Source of the DNA: Candidatus Kuenenia stuttgartensis
GTDB lineage: Bacteria; Planctomycetota; JAKEIC01; DYIT01
DNA length: 53,458 bases
Direction: 5' to 3'
NCBI GenBank assembly: GCA_020723505.1
Contig: DYIT01000019.1
Location: 1 to 53,458 of the forward strand
In this document: positions 39,861 to 49,497 of the stretch, piece by piece
How the letters are laid out: the number at the start of each line of letters is the position of its first letter
Position numbering within the stretch: position 1 is the stretch's first letter
Program-made: the position numbers and the translations under genes
Notes under the pieces: generated by a model
Seen by the model: the letters and a program-made list of their open reading frames with translations, nothing else
What the model was told of the DNA's origin: nothing
Databases searched by the model: none

Positions 39861-42316
39861 ACATCAAGTCCCTCGACACCGGGGAAGGATACCTGATTGC
39901 CGCCGAGCGCAAGGAAGGGGAGATGGTCTTCACAATCGAGAGGAACATCTTCTTCTCCTGCGACTCCGGAAACAAACTGTACGAGAGAATCGAGAAGTCC
40001 GACCTCTTCTTCCTGAAGAGCGGCGGGAGAATAGTCGTGTTCGGGGAGGACGCGCTGTCCATCGCCCGGAAGCTCGAGTCCGACAGGGATGCGGTCCGGC
40101 CCCTATACTCCGCCGAAGGGCCTGCCGCCTCCGAGGAGGAAATCCTCGCAGTCATGGTGGAGGCCGTGCTTCAGAAGCCCTCCTCGCCGGCGGACGCCGT
40201 CATCGTCTGCGGACACAGCCAGGCCGTAGATGGGCCGTTCGACTCCAAGGGGCACGCGAAGACAATCGAAAAGCTGGCCGCGAAGCTCGGGTTCAGGCCG
40301 TCCACCGTCAACCGGGCGGCCGCCGTGCTTTCCCTGGGCCCGCTGGAGGGGGATGGGGCGCTGGGCGAGATAGACGACGCGGTGTCCGTGTGCTTCAGCG
40401 AGGAGCTCGTTGACGTTGCGGTCAAGACCAGGGGGAGGTCCGTCATCGAATTCTCCTCGGTCCGCGGAGGCCGCTGGATAGACCAGTCGGTGGCCAAGAT
40501 GCGCGAGACCTCGCCGCTCGTCGTGGAGCGCATTCGCGAGCACGACCTCGACCTCGAGGCGAAGAAGCCGCAGGACAAGGTCTCCATGATGGTAAGCATA
40601 TATGTTGAACACATGATTCAATACGTGCTCCAGATGATCGCCGCGCAGGTCAGGAAGTCCGGAACGCAGCTTCCCGGCGCCATGGACGCCGTGCTCTCCG
40701 GAAAGCTTGCGGCCGTCTCGGGGTTCGAGGCGAAGTTCGCGGCCATGCTCAAGACCGTGGACCTTCCCTTCCACGTGCGGCAAATCAAGCTCTGCCCGGA
40801 CCCGATGAGGGCCGCGGCGGGCGGCGCGCTGGTCCAGATGCTCTCGAAGCAGCGGCCCACAGCCGAGGCCGCCATGGCCCCGCCCCAGCAGCGCATGCTG
40901 AAGCAGCTCAAGGTGAACGCCCTCTTCGGCCCGGCCCCGGCCCCCCCGCCGGCCGCCCCGCCGGCCGCGCCGCAACCGCGCCCGGCGGCCCGCGCCGCCG
41001 CGCCGCCCCCGTACCAGGCGCCTGCCCCGGCCGCGCCCCCGGCCGATTCCCAGGCACAGGCCGACGACGACCTGCTCAGGAAGATACGGATCCTCGAGGA
41101 CAGGATTGCTGACATGGAGGACGCTTCCAGGCTGGAGGACGCGGGATACGTCGAGAAGCTGAGGCGCGCGGCCGGGATTTCCGCCCAGGGCGCGACGGCC
41201 GACTTCAGGCCCCCGCAGGTCCAGTTCGACCAGTTCTTCAAGAAGATGGTGGACTCCGGCGCCTCCGACCTCTTCCTCTCGGCGGGATCGAGGCCCGCGA
41301 TGCGGGTGGACGGGAGCGTCAAGTTCCTCTCCGGCTCGGTACTGGCCTCGGACTTCTGCCGCGACCTCGTGGAGGCGCTCGCAAGGAAGCCGTACAAGGA
41401 TATCTTCGCCCGGCAGAAGGGCATCGACCTCGCGGTCGCAATCGAGAACATCGGCAGATTCCGCGCGAACTTCTTCCACCAGCGCGGCAACCTCGCCTGC
41501 GTCTTCAGGTACATAAAGAAGAAGGTCCCGTCTTTCGAGGAGCTGAACCTCCCGGCGAAGACCCTCATGAAGCTCGCCAAGCAGAGGCGCGGGATGATAC
41601 TCGTCACGGGCGTGGCCGGCAGCGGCAAGTCCACCGCCATCGCCGCCATGATTGAGTACATAAACCAGACCTCGAACAGGCACATCGTCACGGTCGAGGA
41701 CCCAATCGAGTTCATTTTCGACGAGAAGCAGAGCGTGATTGACCAGAGGGAGGTCGGGTTCGACACGGCCAACTTCGTGAACGCCCTCAAGTCGGTCGTC
41801 AGGCAGAGCCCCGACGTGATTTTCATCGGCGAGATGCGCGACAAGGAGACCATGGAGGCCTCGATCTCAGCCGCCGAGACCGGGCACCTGGTGCTCAGCA
41901 CTCTCCACACGGTGAACGCCCAGCAGACGGTCGAGCGAATCATCACGTTCTTCCCGCCGCACCAGCATGCGCTCATCCGCATGCAGCTCTCCATGGTCCT
42001 CGCGGGGGTCGTGTCGCTGAGGCTCCTCCCCAAGAAGACGGGCGGGGGCAGGGCTCCGGCGGTCGAGATAATGCTCTCCACGCCGACAATAAAGGACCTC
42101 CTGCTCGAAGGCAAGACCAACGAGCTTTACTCCGCCATCAGCAACGACCAGCATTTCGGCAACCAGACGTTCAACGAATCGCTCAAGGGGCTGTACCAGT
42201 CCGGCGTCATCTCGCTCGAGGAGGCGCTCGCCGCGGCGGACAACCCCGACGAGCTCAAGCTCGAAATCCGCGGCATATCGAGGGGCACCAAGGCGGCGGA
42301 TTTCGATTTGGGGTGA
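39857..42316 (+). CDS. Actin-fold (ASKHA) domain fused to PilT-type ATPase
   Basis: An 819-residue protein from the ATG in the ATGA overlap. Residues 1-330 have an actin/MreB/FtsA-like layout: VIVCGHSQAVDGPFDSKG, a phosphate-2-like segment GEIDDAVSVCFSEELVDVAV, RGGRWIDQSVAK, and a C-terminal PDPMRAAAGGALVQML. A Pro/Ala linker (358-400) and short coiled coil (405-440) follow. Residues 455-815 are a PilT/PilU-type retraction ATPase: Walker A GVAGSGKS (585-592), Asp box TVEDPIEF, Walker B VIFIGEMRDKETM and His box TGHLVLSTLHTVNAQQ. PilM, the actin-like T4P protein, is normally separate and acts with PilB/PilC rather than PilT. No other pilus gene is nearby. Fold identity of the N-terminal half is inferred; the PilT half is certain. 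Confidence 0.88.
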   Translation: MNIKSLDTGEGYLIAAERKEGEMVFTIERNIFFSCDSGNKLYERIEKSDLFFLKSGGRIVVFGEDALSIARKLESDRDAVRPLYSAEGPAASEEEILAVMVEAVLQKPSSPADAVIVCGHSQAVDGPFDSKGHAKTIEKLAAKLGFRPSTVNRAAAVLSLGPLEGDGALGEIDDAVSVCFSEELVDVAVKTRGRSVIEFSSVRGGRWIDQSVAKMRETSPLVVERIREHDLDLEAKKPQDKVSMMVSIYVEHMIQYVLQMIAAQVRKSGTQLPGAMDAVLSGKLAAVSGFEAKFAAMLKTVDLPFHVRQIKLCPDPMRAAAGGALVQMLSKQRPTAEAAMAPPQQRMLKQLKVNALFGPAPAPPPAAPPAAPQPRPAARAAAPPPYQAPAPAAPPADSQAQADDDLLRKIRILEDRIADMEDASRLEDAGYVEKLRRAAGISAQGATADFRPPQVQFDQFFKKMVDSGASDLFLSAGSRPAMRVDGSVKFLSGSVLASDFCRDLVEALARKPYKDIFARQKGIDLAVAIENIGRFRANFFHQRGNLACVFRYIKKKVPSFEELNLPAKTLMKLAKQRRGMILVTGVAGSGKSTAIAAMIEYINQTSNRHIVTVEDPIEFIFDEKQSVIDQREVGFDTANFVNALKSVVRQSPDVIFIGEMRDKETMEASISAAETGHLVLSTLHTVNAQQTVERIITFFPPHQHALIRMQLSMVLAGVVSLRLLPKKTGGGRAPAVEIMLSTPTIKDLLLEGKTNELYSAISNDQHFGNQTFNESLKGLYQSGVISLEEALAAADNPDELKLEIRGISRGTKAADFDLG

Positions 42317-42376
42317 GAAAATTCCGGCCTTCGACGCTACAAACCGCCCGGGATTTCGTTGATATTGACGGGGACC

Positions 42377-42409
42377 GCCTCAAGGAGGGGAGCGGCGCGC
42401 CCTTGAGGC
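42377..42409. repeat. Hairpin between the PilT fusion and the ABC operon
   Basis: GCCTCAAGG (42377-42385) and CCTTGAGGC (42401-42409) are perfect 9-bp arms with a 15-nt loop. No T-run follows. It could be a terminator or attenuator just upstream of the gene at 42435. Confidence 0.55.
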
Positions 42410-42434
42410 AGGAAGTGCGCCGGATCGGACGGAC

Positions 42435-44462
42435 ATGCCAGTCAACCGCAGTTCGAGCATCCTTTTTCTAGCCGCCGCGCTGTGCGCGGGCGCGCAGGCG
42501 GGCGCGGCGGGGCAGGAACCGGCGAAGGCCGGGGGGACGGGGCTCCGCATCTCGGTCCATTCGCCGTTCGACAGGTCGCAAGCCGGCTTCTCGGCGAGCT
42601 CCTGGATTCCGGTTGCGGTCTTCATCGAGAACCCGCGGGACAACCCCTCCGGCGATTTTTCAGGCATCATAACCGTCGGATTCCTCCACAGCCCCGAAAC
42701 CCAGACCTTGGCCGTGTCCGTCCCCAGGGGATCCAGGAAGCGCTTCGAGTTCTTCGTCTGGCCCGGAGCGGGCCAGACCAGGAGCCAGATTATAGTGGAC
42801 GTCGGAGCACCGGGTTCCGCAGCGCCGGGGACGGGGTTCAGAGCTTCGTTGGACCTCTCCAGGGCGCTCTACTACGAGCTTGGCTCCGAACTCAACGAGA
42901 TGGCTTTCGTGTCCGGCAGAAAGGTCATTTCCCGCGTGGTCGGCTCTCGCGACAGCCCGTACCTCGCCGGGATTTTCGAGAAGGAGGAGCGCGCCTCGTT
43001 CGATCCTCTTTTCAACAACTCGCTGGAGCTCGATCCCGGATTGGACTTCTACTCGGACTGGAAGGCCTATTCCGCCTTCAGGGTGATCCTCTTGAACGCG
43101 GTGGACGTCTCGGGCCTGAACCGCCTTCAAATCACCGCCCTCAGGAAATGGGCGGTTTCCGGGGGGATCCTGGCTCTGTGGGGGGGGGACGACAGGTCCT
43201 TTTTCCAGACTAAACTAGTGAAGGAGTTCTTCGACGTGCGATACGCGGGCATGACCGCGGAGGATTCCCCTATCCTGGATGAGGATGACGAATCGATCGG
43301 TCCGGAGACTGTACACGAGTTCTCCGTGGACGGCGGGCCGGTCGGGAAGCAAACCAGGACGAAGAGAATCGGGTTCGGAAGCGCAAGCCTCCTCTGCAGG
43401 AAGTCGGCCGCGTCGCAGTTCCTTGCCCTTGGCAATCTGCCGCGTCCAGACGCGGAACTTACCTCGCTTTCCGTCTCGAGGCCGGTCTTCCCGCCCGAAG
43501 CCGCGTACTTCGCCATGTCCGGCGACGACGATGACTACTATGCGGGCAGGAGGGGGATAAGCCCGCTGAACGCCTTCCTGAAATGGTTCGTGGAAGGCAT
43601 CACCGACCTTCCCCCCATGGGATTGCTCGGGCTTGCGTTCATCGCCTACATAGCCGTCGTCGGGCCGGCAAACTACGTCTTCCTGAGGAAGAGGGGCCTC
43701 CACGCCATGATGGTCGCTTCTGTTCCCGCGGCCGCGCTCGCGTTCCTCGGGATAATCATCGTCTTCGGCTTCGTCTACAAGGGGTCCGGGGCCAAGGCCT
43801 CCAGGATGAGCGTGTTGAGGCTCCGCTCGGACCAGGGCGGCGGCATGAAGATTACCATGCTGGCGCTGAGGACGCCCGGGGCGGGGAGGCATTCGTTCGG
43901 GTTCGGGGGAGAGGCGTATCCGATGTTCTCAGGCCCCAATCTCCTGAATCCCCGCAGAATCGACCTCTCGGACGGCTGCGTCGCCAGGGACCTCCGCCTC
44001 AAGCAGTGGGACATTGCGCTCTTCAAGTCCGTGGAGCCCGACGAATCCGGAGGCGGGCTCCACGTCGAAATCGACCCCGTCTCGCTGACGGCAACCATCG
44101 AGAACCGCACCGGCCGCGCGCTCGGGAAGGGACTCATCAACGGGATTGCATGCATGGGCGAGGCGCCTCCGGTCGGGCCGGGCGGCACGGTCAGGGCGGA
44201 CCTGCAGCGCATGGACAAAGCCACTGAAAAGGACGCATGGTTCCTCCGGCATCCGGACTTGAGCCTCATGGGCGCTATCTTCATGCCGTTGATTTCCATG
44301 TCCGATTTCTATGATTTCGAATACACGGAGGAGTCCATGTTCGCGGGGGCGGGCGGAATCATGTATGTCGCGCCTGTCGAATGCGGGGATCCAATCCCGG
44401 AATTCGACGGGGAACCGCTCGCGCTCGTCAATGACAGCGCGTATGTCGTCTACACGAAGTGA
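42435..44462 (+). CDS. Exported membrane-anchored protein of the ABC operon
   Basis: A 675-residue protein with a signal peptide (SSILFLAAALCAGAQAGAAG). A beta-rich periplasmic part follows (about 35-380), including a Rossmann-like stretch LQITALRKWAVSGGILALWG resembling the GATase-like domain found in GldG/DUF4350-type proteins. Two membrane helices (PMGLLGLAFIAYIAVVGPANYVF, then AALAFLGIIIVFGFVYKGSG) lie at about 395-450. The rest is outside again. It is the first of four same-strand genes and is 15 nt from the ABC ATPase. A role as the extracytoplasmic partner of the transporter is likely. No enzyme motif is seen. Confidence 0.82.
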   Translation: MPVNRSSSILFLAAALCAGAQAGAAGQEPAKAGGTGLRISVHSPFDRSQAGFSASSWIPVAVFIENPRDNPSGDFSGIITVGFLHSPETQTLAVSVPRGSRKRFEFFVWPGAGQTRSQIIVDVGAPGSAAPGTGFRASLDLSRALYYELGSELNEMAFVSGRKVISRVVGSRDSPYLAGIFEKEERASFDPLFNNSLELDPGLDFYSDWKAYSAFRVILLNAVDVSGLNRLQITALRKWAVSGGILALWGGDDRSFFQTKLVKEFFDVRYAGMTAEDSPILDEDDESIGPETVHEFSVDGGPVGKQTRTKRIGFGSASLLCRKSAASQFLALGNLPRPDAELTSLSVSRPVFPPEAAYFAMSGDDDDYYAGRRGISPLNAFLKWFVEGITDLPPMGLLGLAFIAYIAVVGPANYVFLRKRGLHAMMVASVPAAALAFLGIIIVFGFVYKGSGAKASRMSVLRLRSDQGGGMKITMLALRTPGAGRHSFGFGGEAYPMFSGPNLLNPRRIDLSDGCVARDLRLKQWDIALFKSVEPDESGGGLHVEIDPVSLTATIENRTGRALGKGLINGIACMGEAPPVGPGGTVRADLQRMDKATEKDAWFLRHPDLSLMGAIFMPLISMSDFYDFEYTEESMFAGAGGIMYVAPVECGDPIPEFDGEPLALVNDSAYVVYTK

Positions 44463-44477
44463 ACGGGAGGGCGTCCC

Positions 44478-45404
44478 TTGATTGAAGTCAGCGGCCTGGT
44501 CGTGGAGTTCGGCAGCCTCAGAGCCCTGAAGGGGATAGACTTCCGCGTGGGCGAGAGGGACATCTTCGGGTTCATAGGCCCCAACGGCGCGGGCAAGACC
44601 ACGACCATCCGCGTCATTTCCACGCTGCTCCACCCCACGGAGGGATCGGTCCGGGTCGGGGGCCGTTGCGTGGTGAACGAGCCCGAGGAGGTCAGGAGAA
44701 TCATCGGATTCATGCCCGATTCGTACGGGCTTTACGACGACATCTCGGTCTTCGAGTACCTTGACTTCTTCGCCAAGGCGTTCGGCATACTCCTGCCGAA
44801 GCGGAAGAGGGTCGTGGACGACGTCATGGCCCTGACCGACCTCGGCGGTCTCAGGGACAGGCAGGTCTCCACCCTTTCGCGGGGCATGCGGCAGAGGCTT
44901 TGCATGGCCAAGACCCTCGTCCACGATCCGCCGGTGCTCGTGCTCGACGAGCCTGCTTCGGGGCTGGACCCGCGCGCGCGAATCGAGTTCCGCGAGCTGC
45001 TCAAGGAGCTGAGGAGCATGGGCAAGACGATTCTCATCTCCTCGCACATCCTCACCGAGCTCGCGGACTTCTGCACGTCGGTCGGCATCATCGAGTCGGG
45101 CAGCATGGTGGCCTGGGGAGGCATCGACGAGGTGATGAAGAGGCTCAAGCCCGCCAAAATCGTCAGAATCCTCATCCAGGGCAGGCCCGCCGAGGCGCAG
45201 GAAGCCATGAAGGGCCTCGGGTTCGTGGACCGCTTCGAGGCGTTCGAGGGGCACATGGACGTCTTCCTCCGGCCCGACTGCGCCGACGTCCCGGCGCTCG
45301 TGAAAGCGCTCGTCATGGCAGGGGTGCCGGTGTCCGGCGTGGCCGAGCGGGGGGCTTCGCTCGAGGACCTCTTCATCGCCATTACCGAGGGCAAGGTGTG
45401 CTGA
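44478..45404 (+). CDS. ABC transporter ATP-binding protein
   Basis: A 308-residue ATPase. The start is TTG 44478, with GGGAGG 7 nt upstream. Motifs: Walker A GPNGAGKTT (34-42), signature LSRGMRQRL, Walker B VLVLDEPASGLDPRARIEF and the H-loop ISSHILTEL. It belongs to the CcmA/NatA-like exporter branch (type V-like, one ATPase plus a separate permease). The C-terminal about 80 residues (IVRILIQGRPAEAQEAMKGL) form the usual regulatory tail. The permease gene overlaps its end. Confidence 0.94.
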   Translation: MIEVSGLVVEFGSLRALKGIDFRVGERDIFGFIGPNGAGKTTTIRVISTLLHPTEGSVRVGGRCVVNEPEEVRRIIGFMPDSYGLYDDISVFEYLDFFAKAFGILLPKRKRVVDDVMALTDLGGLRDRQVSTLSRGMRQRLCMAKTLVHDPPVLVLDEPASGLDPRARIEFRELLKELRSMGKTILISSHILTELADFCTSVGIIESGSMVAWGGIDEVMKRLKPAKIVRILIQGRPAEAQEAMKGLGFVDRFEAFEGHMDVFLRPDCADVPALVKALVMAGVPVSGVAERGASLEDLFIAITEGKVC

Positions 45405-47059
45405 CGGAACGTATCGAGACGGCTCTGGACAGGTTCATAAACCCCATCCTGCAGAGGGAAATCAGGGGCACGTTCAGGGGGATCCGGTTCCTCCTGGTCC
45501 TGGTCCTCTTTCTGCTGGTCCTCGGGACAGCCGTCCTTGTCGCCGCAGGCGCGGTGATACAGAGGAGGGCACTGGTCAACCCGGCGGAAATCGGCGGAAC
45601 GATCCACGCCGTCTTCTTCTCGGCCCTGTCCCTGTCGCTCCTGTTCATCCTCCCGGCGTTCGCGGCCACCTCTCTGGTCTCCGAGAAGGAGAAGGACACC
45701 TCCGACCTGCTCAGAATCACTTCGCTGTCCGAAGGGGCGATAGTGCGCGGCAAGTTCCTGGCGTCCATGGCGTACGCAATCGTGTTCCTCGCCGCGGCCC
45801 TTCCACTGGGCAGCGTGAGCTTCCTGTTCGGAGGGGTGACCGTCTCGAACCTGGCGGCCTCGTATCTAACGCTGCTGCTCCTCGCCGCGGCAGTGAGCAT
45901 GTCCTCGATTTTCGTGTCCTCGCAGATGAAGAGGAGCCGCAACGCCCTGAGCTCCTCCATGGTCTTCTCCATCGGATTCCTCACGATACCGATTTCAATC
46001 CTCTCGGTGGACGATTTCAGGGACCTGGCCGCCGAAGTCCTGAGAATCCTCGGCCTGGACGCCGTGTTCGGAGAGCGCATGCTCGCCGCGTCGCCCGGGC
46101 TTGCCGGGACAATCTGGTGGCTTTGCATCGTGATCGCCCCCGCGTACCTCTTCGCGGCAATCATGCTGTTCTCCTACCTCTCCGCCGTGAACAAGCTCAA
46201 GCCCTGGTCCGGGAACCGCTCGACGAGCATCCGTATCTTCTACGCGGCGTTCCTGCCACTCGGCGCCGCCATTGCGCTGTCCGTGCTCGCCGAAATCCGG
46301 TACTCAATCGCATACTACAGAATCGCCGAGTACGTAATCATCGTGTACGGGGCCATCTGGCTCTTCATGCTCCTCTCGACCTATTTCTCGACCGAGGACC
46401 CGGAGTGGAACCTGGCCCCGCGGCAGGACCTGTGGAACCGCGGCATGCCGAGGCTGCTCTCCGCCCTGGGCCCCGGTTCGATGCGGGGCTTCCGGTTCGC
46501 CCTCTCCGTGAACCTGGCGGCCCTGTGCCTGCTGCTGCCGATTGCGAACAGATGCATGTCCCCAATCGCCAACCTGCCTGCCTTCCATGCCTCGTTCCGC
46601 GAGGGCGTATCCCTTCCGCTGGTCTTCCTGTCGGCCACGGTCATGGCACTCGTGTTCCTATTCTCGTCGGCGGGCCTCCTCGTCTCCCTCGCGTCGAGGA
46701 TCGACATGGCCAGGAAGGCGGCGCTTTCCGCAGTGGTCATCTCAGTTCTCTTCGTTCCTCTCGCCTCGTTCGGCCTCTCGCACTCCTTCAAGGAGATAGA
46801 GTCGTCCTCACCGGCCGACCTGGGATTCATGAGCCCGATTGTGGCCGTGGGATCCGTCGGATCGGGGTACTGGGAATCCCTGAAAGCCGATTCGATGACG
46901 GGCGGCGAGCCGGCGCCGAAGGCAGTGTTCCCGTACGAGATGGAAGTATTCGGCTCCCGCGTTCCTGTGTTCGGGGGCTTCATCGCCTTTTCCGCGGCCG
47001 CGGGATCCGCCTGCATCGCCGCCTACTTCATGTTCCGGCGCAGAACCATAAGGGGGTAA
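45398..47059 (+). CDS. ABC transporter permease
   Basis: A 553-residue membrane protein with about a dozen hydrophobic helices (FLLVLVLFLLVLGTAVLVAA, LSLLFILPAFAATSLVSEKE, LAASYLTLLLLAAAVSMSS). The loop after the second helix, SLVSEKEKDTSDLLRITSLS, is the conserved coupling region of ABC-2 type permeases. No ATG fits: GTG 45398 has GAGG 7 nt upstream and is the chosen start, overlapping the ATPase end by 7 nt. With the ATPase it should form a heteromeric exporter. The substrate is unknown; the next gene encodes an exported repeat protein. Confidence 0.88.
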   Translation: MLTERIETALDRFINPILQREIRGTFRGIRFLLVLVLFLLVLGTAVLVAAGAVIQRRALVNPAEIGGTIHAVFFSALSLSLLFILPAFAATSLVSEKEKDTSDLLRITSLSEGAIVRGKFLASMAYAIVFLAAALPLGSVSFLFGGVTVSNLAASYLTLLLLAAAVSMSSIFVSSQMKRSRNALSSSMVFSIGFLTIPISILSVDDFRDLAAEVLRILGLDAVFGERMLAASPGLAGTIWWLCIVIAPAYLFAAIMLFSYLSAVNKLKPWSGNRSTSIRIFYAAFLPLGAAIALSVLAEIRYSIAYYRIAEYVIIVYGAIWLFMLLSTYFSTEDPEWNLAPRQDLWNRGMPRLLSALGPGSMRGFRFALSVNLAALCLLLPIANRCMSPIANLPAFHASFREGVSLPLVFLSATVMALVFLFSSAGLLVSLASRIDMARKAALSAVVISVLFVPLASFGLSHSFKEIESSSPADLGFMSPIVAVGSVGSGYWESLKADSMTGGEPAPKAVFPYEMEVFGSRVPVFGGFIAFSAAAGSACIAAYFMFRRRTIRG

Positions 47060-47061
47060 AA

Positions 47062-49497
47062 ATGCGAAACTTCTGCACAGCCGCCGTCCTTGCCGCGCTG
47101 ATCCCCTGCGTCTGCCACGCGGCAGAGCGCGGCAGGCCATGGATTGGAATCAACGTCGAGCCGGTAGCCGATCTCCCCGCCGTCGAAGGGATCTCGGCCA
47201 CCGCCGGAGTGAGGCTGAGCCTCGTGCAGCCAGGCGCGCCGGGCGCCAAATCCGGCCTCCGGACCGGGGACATAGTCGTGGCCGCGGACGGAATCGAGTT
47301 CCGCGCGCCCGCGGACCAGGTCCTCAACCTGTTCCTCTCGCAGATTCAGAAGCATTCCGCAGGCGAGACCATGCGCATGACAGTGATACGGGACGCCGTG
47401 TCCCTGAAAGGCAAGTCGGGCGGAAAGCCCCTGAATCCGGAGGACGCCAGGGACCCCGGCGCCTTCCTCGAGAAATCCCCGCCCGGGACAATCGTAGAGG
47501 TCTCCGGCGCGAAGGAGAGGAGGATCGTCGTGGTCGACGTGCTCCTAGGGTCGAGGACGGGCGCCGAGCTCGAGCCCCAGGGCGACATCGACCTCCTCAG
47601 GCCCGACTTGAAGGGAGCCGGATCGGAATACAGGGACGCCGTCGGCCGGATTGCGGCCGAGGCCGGAATCCTCGACCGCTTCGGCGACCTCCTCCGCCGC
47701 CTGGCCGCATGCCATTCCTCGTGGGACGGGTTCTGCCTGAAAATCACCGCCGTGTGCCACCGCGATCCCTTCAGAGCCGAGGCTGCCGGGAGGGACGCCG
47801 CCCGCAGGATCCGCGCCGCCATGGCCGCGGGACCCGGGGCGCTTCCCGAACTCATACGCGCCGCGGCGTGGCTCTCGGACCGCGACGCAGGATCGCCGGA
47901 CTTCCCGCCCCTTTCGACCGGCGTCTCCCCCGAATCCCACATGAACCAGGTCGAAAGCGTGCTCCTGTCCGCGAGGGACGAGGCCTACGCCGCGTTCGCC
48001 CTCCTGACCGCCGAGGAGAAGAACCTCCTCCTGGACCACAGGCTCGGGATCTCGGACCGATTCGTCGAGCACATCTACCTCTCCGCGGACGAGGACGCGG
48101 AGAGGATGCAGCGGAACCTCGCGCTCGTCAACGCCGCGAGAAAGGTGAAGATCGACTCCCTCTGCCGCGCGCTTTTGATTCTCTCGAGGCTCATGGACCC
48201 GGCCTACCTCGCCGGCATGCGCGGGGACCTGCTAAAGGCCTTCGGGACCGATGCGCAGAAGCCCGTCCTCATGAGCCGCGGCACTGAGTTCGGCGAAATC
48301 GTCTTCGCGGGGACATCGAGGAACTGGCACAACTCCGATTCCGCCTGCGCCGTCTTCGACCTAGGCGGGGACGACTTCTACACGAAGGGATCGCTCGCGG
48401 GCAACTCCTTCGACCGGCCCGTTGGAATCATCGTGGACTTCGAGGGCCGCGACGGGTATTCCTCCACCACGCCCATGTCCATGGGATCGGGTTCCCTGGG
48501 CGTCGCAGTGCTCTGCGACTTGAAGGGCGACGACACCTACACCGCGTCGCGCTGGGCCCAGGGTTCCGGCTTCTTCGGAGCCGGCCTGCTCGCCGACTTC
48601 GAGGGCGACGACTCGTACAGGGGCGAGGAGCTCTGCCAGGCCGCCGCTTGCTTCGGACTCGGAATACTCGCGGATTTCGCAGGGAACGACCGCTACGAGC
48701 TCAAGCGCTGCGGCCAGGGGCTCGGCATGCCCGGGGGCGCCGGAATACTCGCCGACGCCGGGGGCAACGACAGCTACTACTGTAAGGGCCGATACCCCTG
48801 CAGCTACGGCACCCACGGCATGTTCGAGGGCTGGGGCCAGGGCTGCGCCGTCGGCTTCAGGCAGTGGGCGTCCGGCGGAATCGGCGTCCTGCTCGACGGG
48901 TCCGGCCGCGACAGGTACGAGGCGGGCAACTTCTCCCAGGGCGGGGGATACTTCTTCGGGACCGGAATCCTGGCCGACCTCGGATCAGACCCCGACTCGT
49001 ACACCGGCTCGCGCTACGACCAGGGCTTCTCGGCCCACCAGGCCATCGGGATCTTCATTGAAGAGGGCGGCGACGACTTCTACACCACGAACCACTGCGT
49101 CGCCCAGGGCCTCGCATGGGACGAATGCGTGACCGTGTTCGTCGACGACGCCGGGAATGACTCCTACAACGGCGGCGACGGCTTCTCCCAGGGCGCTTCC
49201 GCCCACAACTCGTTCTGCCTGTTTCGGGACCGCGGCGGAAAGGACACCTACGTCTCGTCCGGAGGACAGGCCAGGGCGGGCGGCAACGACTACCACGGCG
49301 GCACCAGCTTCTCCCTGTTCATCGACGAGGGCGGCGCCCTGGACGACTACGGCGCTGAGGACAGGAACCTGGCCGTGCTCGGCGGCAAGGAGGACTTCGC
49401 TTTCCTCGACCTTCCTTCCGGACTCGCGGAAGCCCTGAGGGGGGATTCATGGAAAGCCCTCTGGAAGTCCGGGAAGAAACCGGAGGAACGGAAGTAG
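47062..49497 (+). CDS. Exported PDZ protein with 12 DxxGxDxY repeats
   Basis: An 811-residue protein. ATG 47062 follows AGGGGG by 5 nt. A signal peptide (MRNFCTAAVLAALIPCVCHA) is followed by a PDZ domain (about 28-112: LVQPGAPGAKSGLRTGDIVV), a helical middle (about 190-400) and a repeat region (433-763). There D-x-x-G-x-D-x-Y occurs about every 25-45 residues: LGGDDFY, FEGRDGY, LKGDDTY, FEGDDSY, FAGNDRY, AGGNDSY, GSGRDRY and so on, 12 in all. Intervening segments carry QG and GxGxLxD. The acidic turns could bind calcium, giving a beta-solenoid or propeller; that is inference. It closes the ABC operon and may be exported or anchored by it. Confidence 0.85.
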   Translation: MRNFCTAAVLAALIPCVCHAAERGRPWIGINVEPVADLPAVEGISATAGVRLSLVQPGAPGAKSGLRTGDIVVAADGIEFRAPADQVLNLFLSQIQKHSAGETMRMTVIRDAVSLKGKSGGKPLNPEDARDPGAFLEKSPPGTIVEVSGAKERRIVVVDVLLGSRTGAELEPQGDIDLLRPDLKGAGSEYRDAVGRIAAEAGILDRFGDLLRRLAACHSSWDGFCLKITAVCHRDPFRAEAAGRDAARRIRAAMAAGPGALPELIRAAAWLSDRDAGSPDFPPLSTGVSPESHMNQVESVLLSARDEAYAAFALLTAEEKNLLLDHRLGISDRFVEHIYLSADEDAERMQRNLALVNAARKVKIDSLCRALLILSRLMDPAYLAGMRGDLLKAFGTDAQKPVLMSRGTEFGEIVFAGTSRNWHNSDSACAVFDLGGDDFYTKGSLAGNSFDRPVGIIVDFEGRDGYSSTTPMSMGSGSLGVAVLCDLKGDDTYTASRWAQGSGFFGAGLLADFEGDDSYRGEELCQAAACFGLGILADFAGNDRYELKRCGQGLGMPGGAGILADAGGNDSYYCKGRYPCSYGTHGMFEGWGQGCAVGFRQWASGGIGVLLDGSGRDRYEAGNFSQGGGYFFGTGILADLGSDPDSYTGSRYDQGFSAHQAIGIFIEEGGDDFYTTNHCVAQGLAWDECVTVFVDDAGNDSYNGGDGFSQGASAHNSFCLFRDRGGKDTYVSSGGQARAGGNDYHGGTSFSLFIDEGGALDDYGAEDRNLAVLGGKEDFAFLDLPSGLAEALRGDSWKALWKSGKKPEERK

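Noticed and set aside
40103-41683. Minus-strand open frames opposite the PilT fusion
   Set aside because: They lack recognisable motifs and have the composition of antisense frames in GC-rich DNA.
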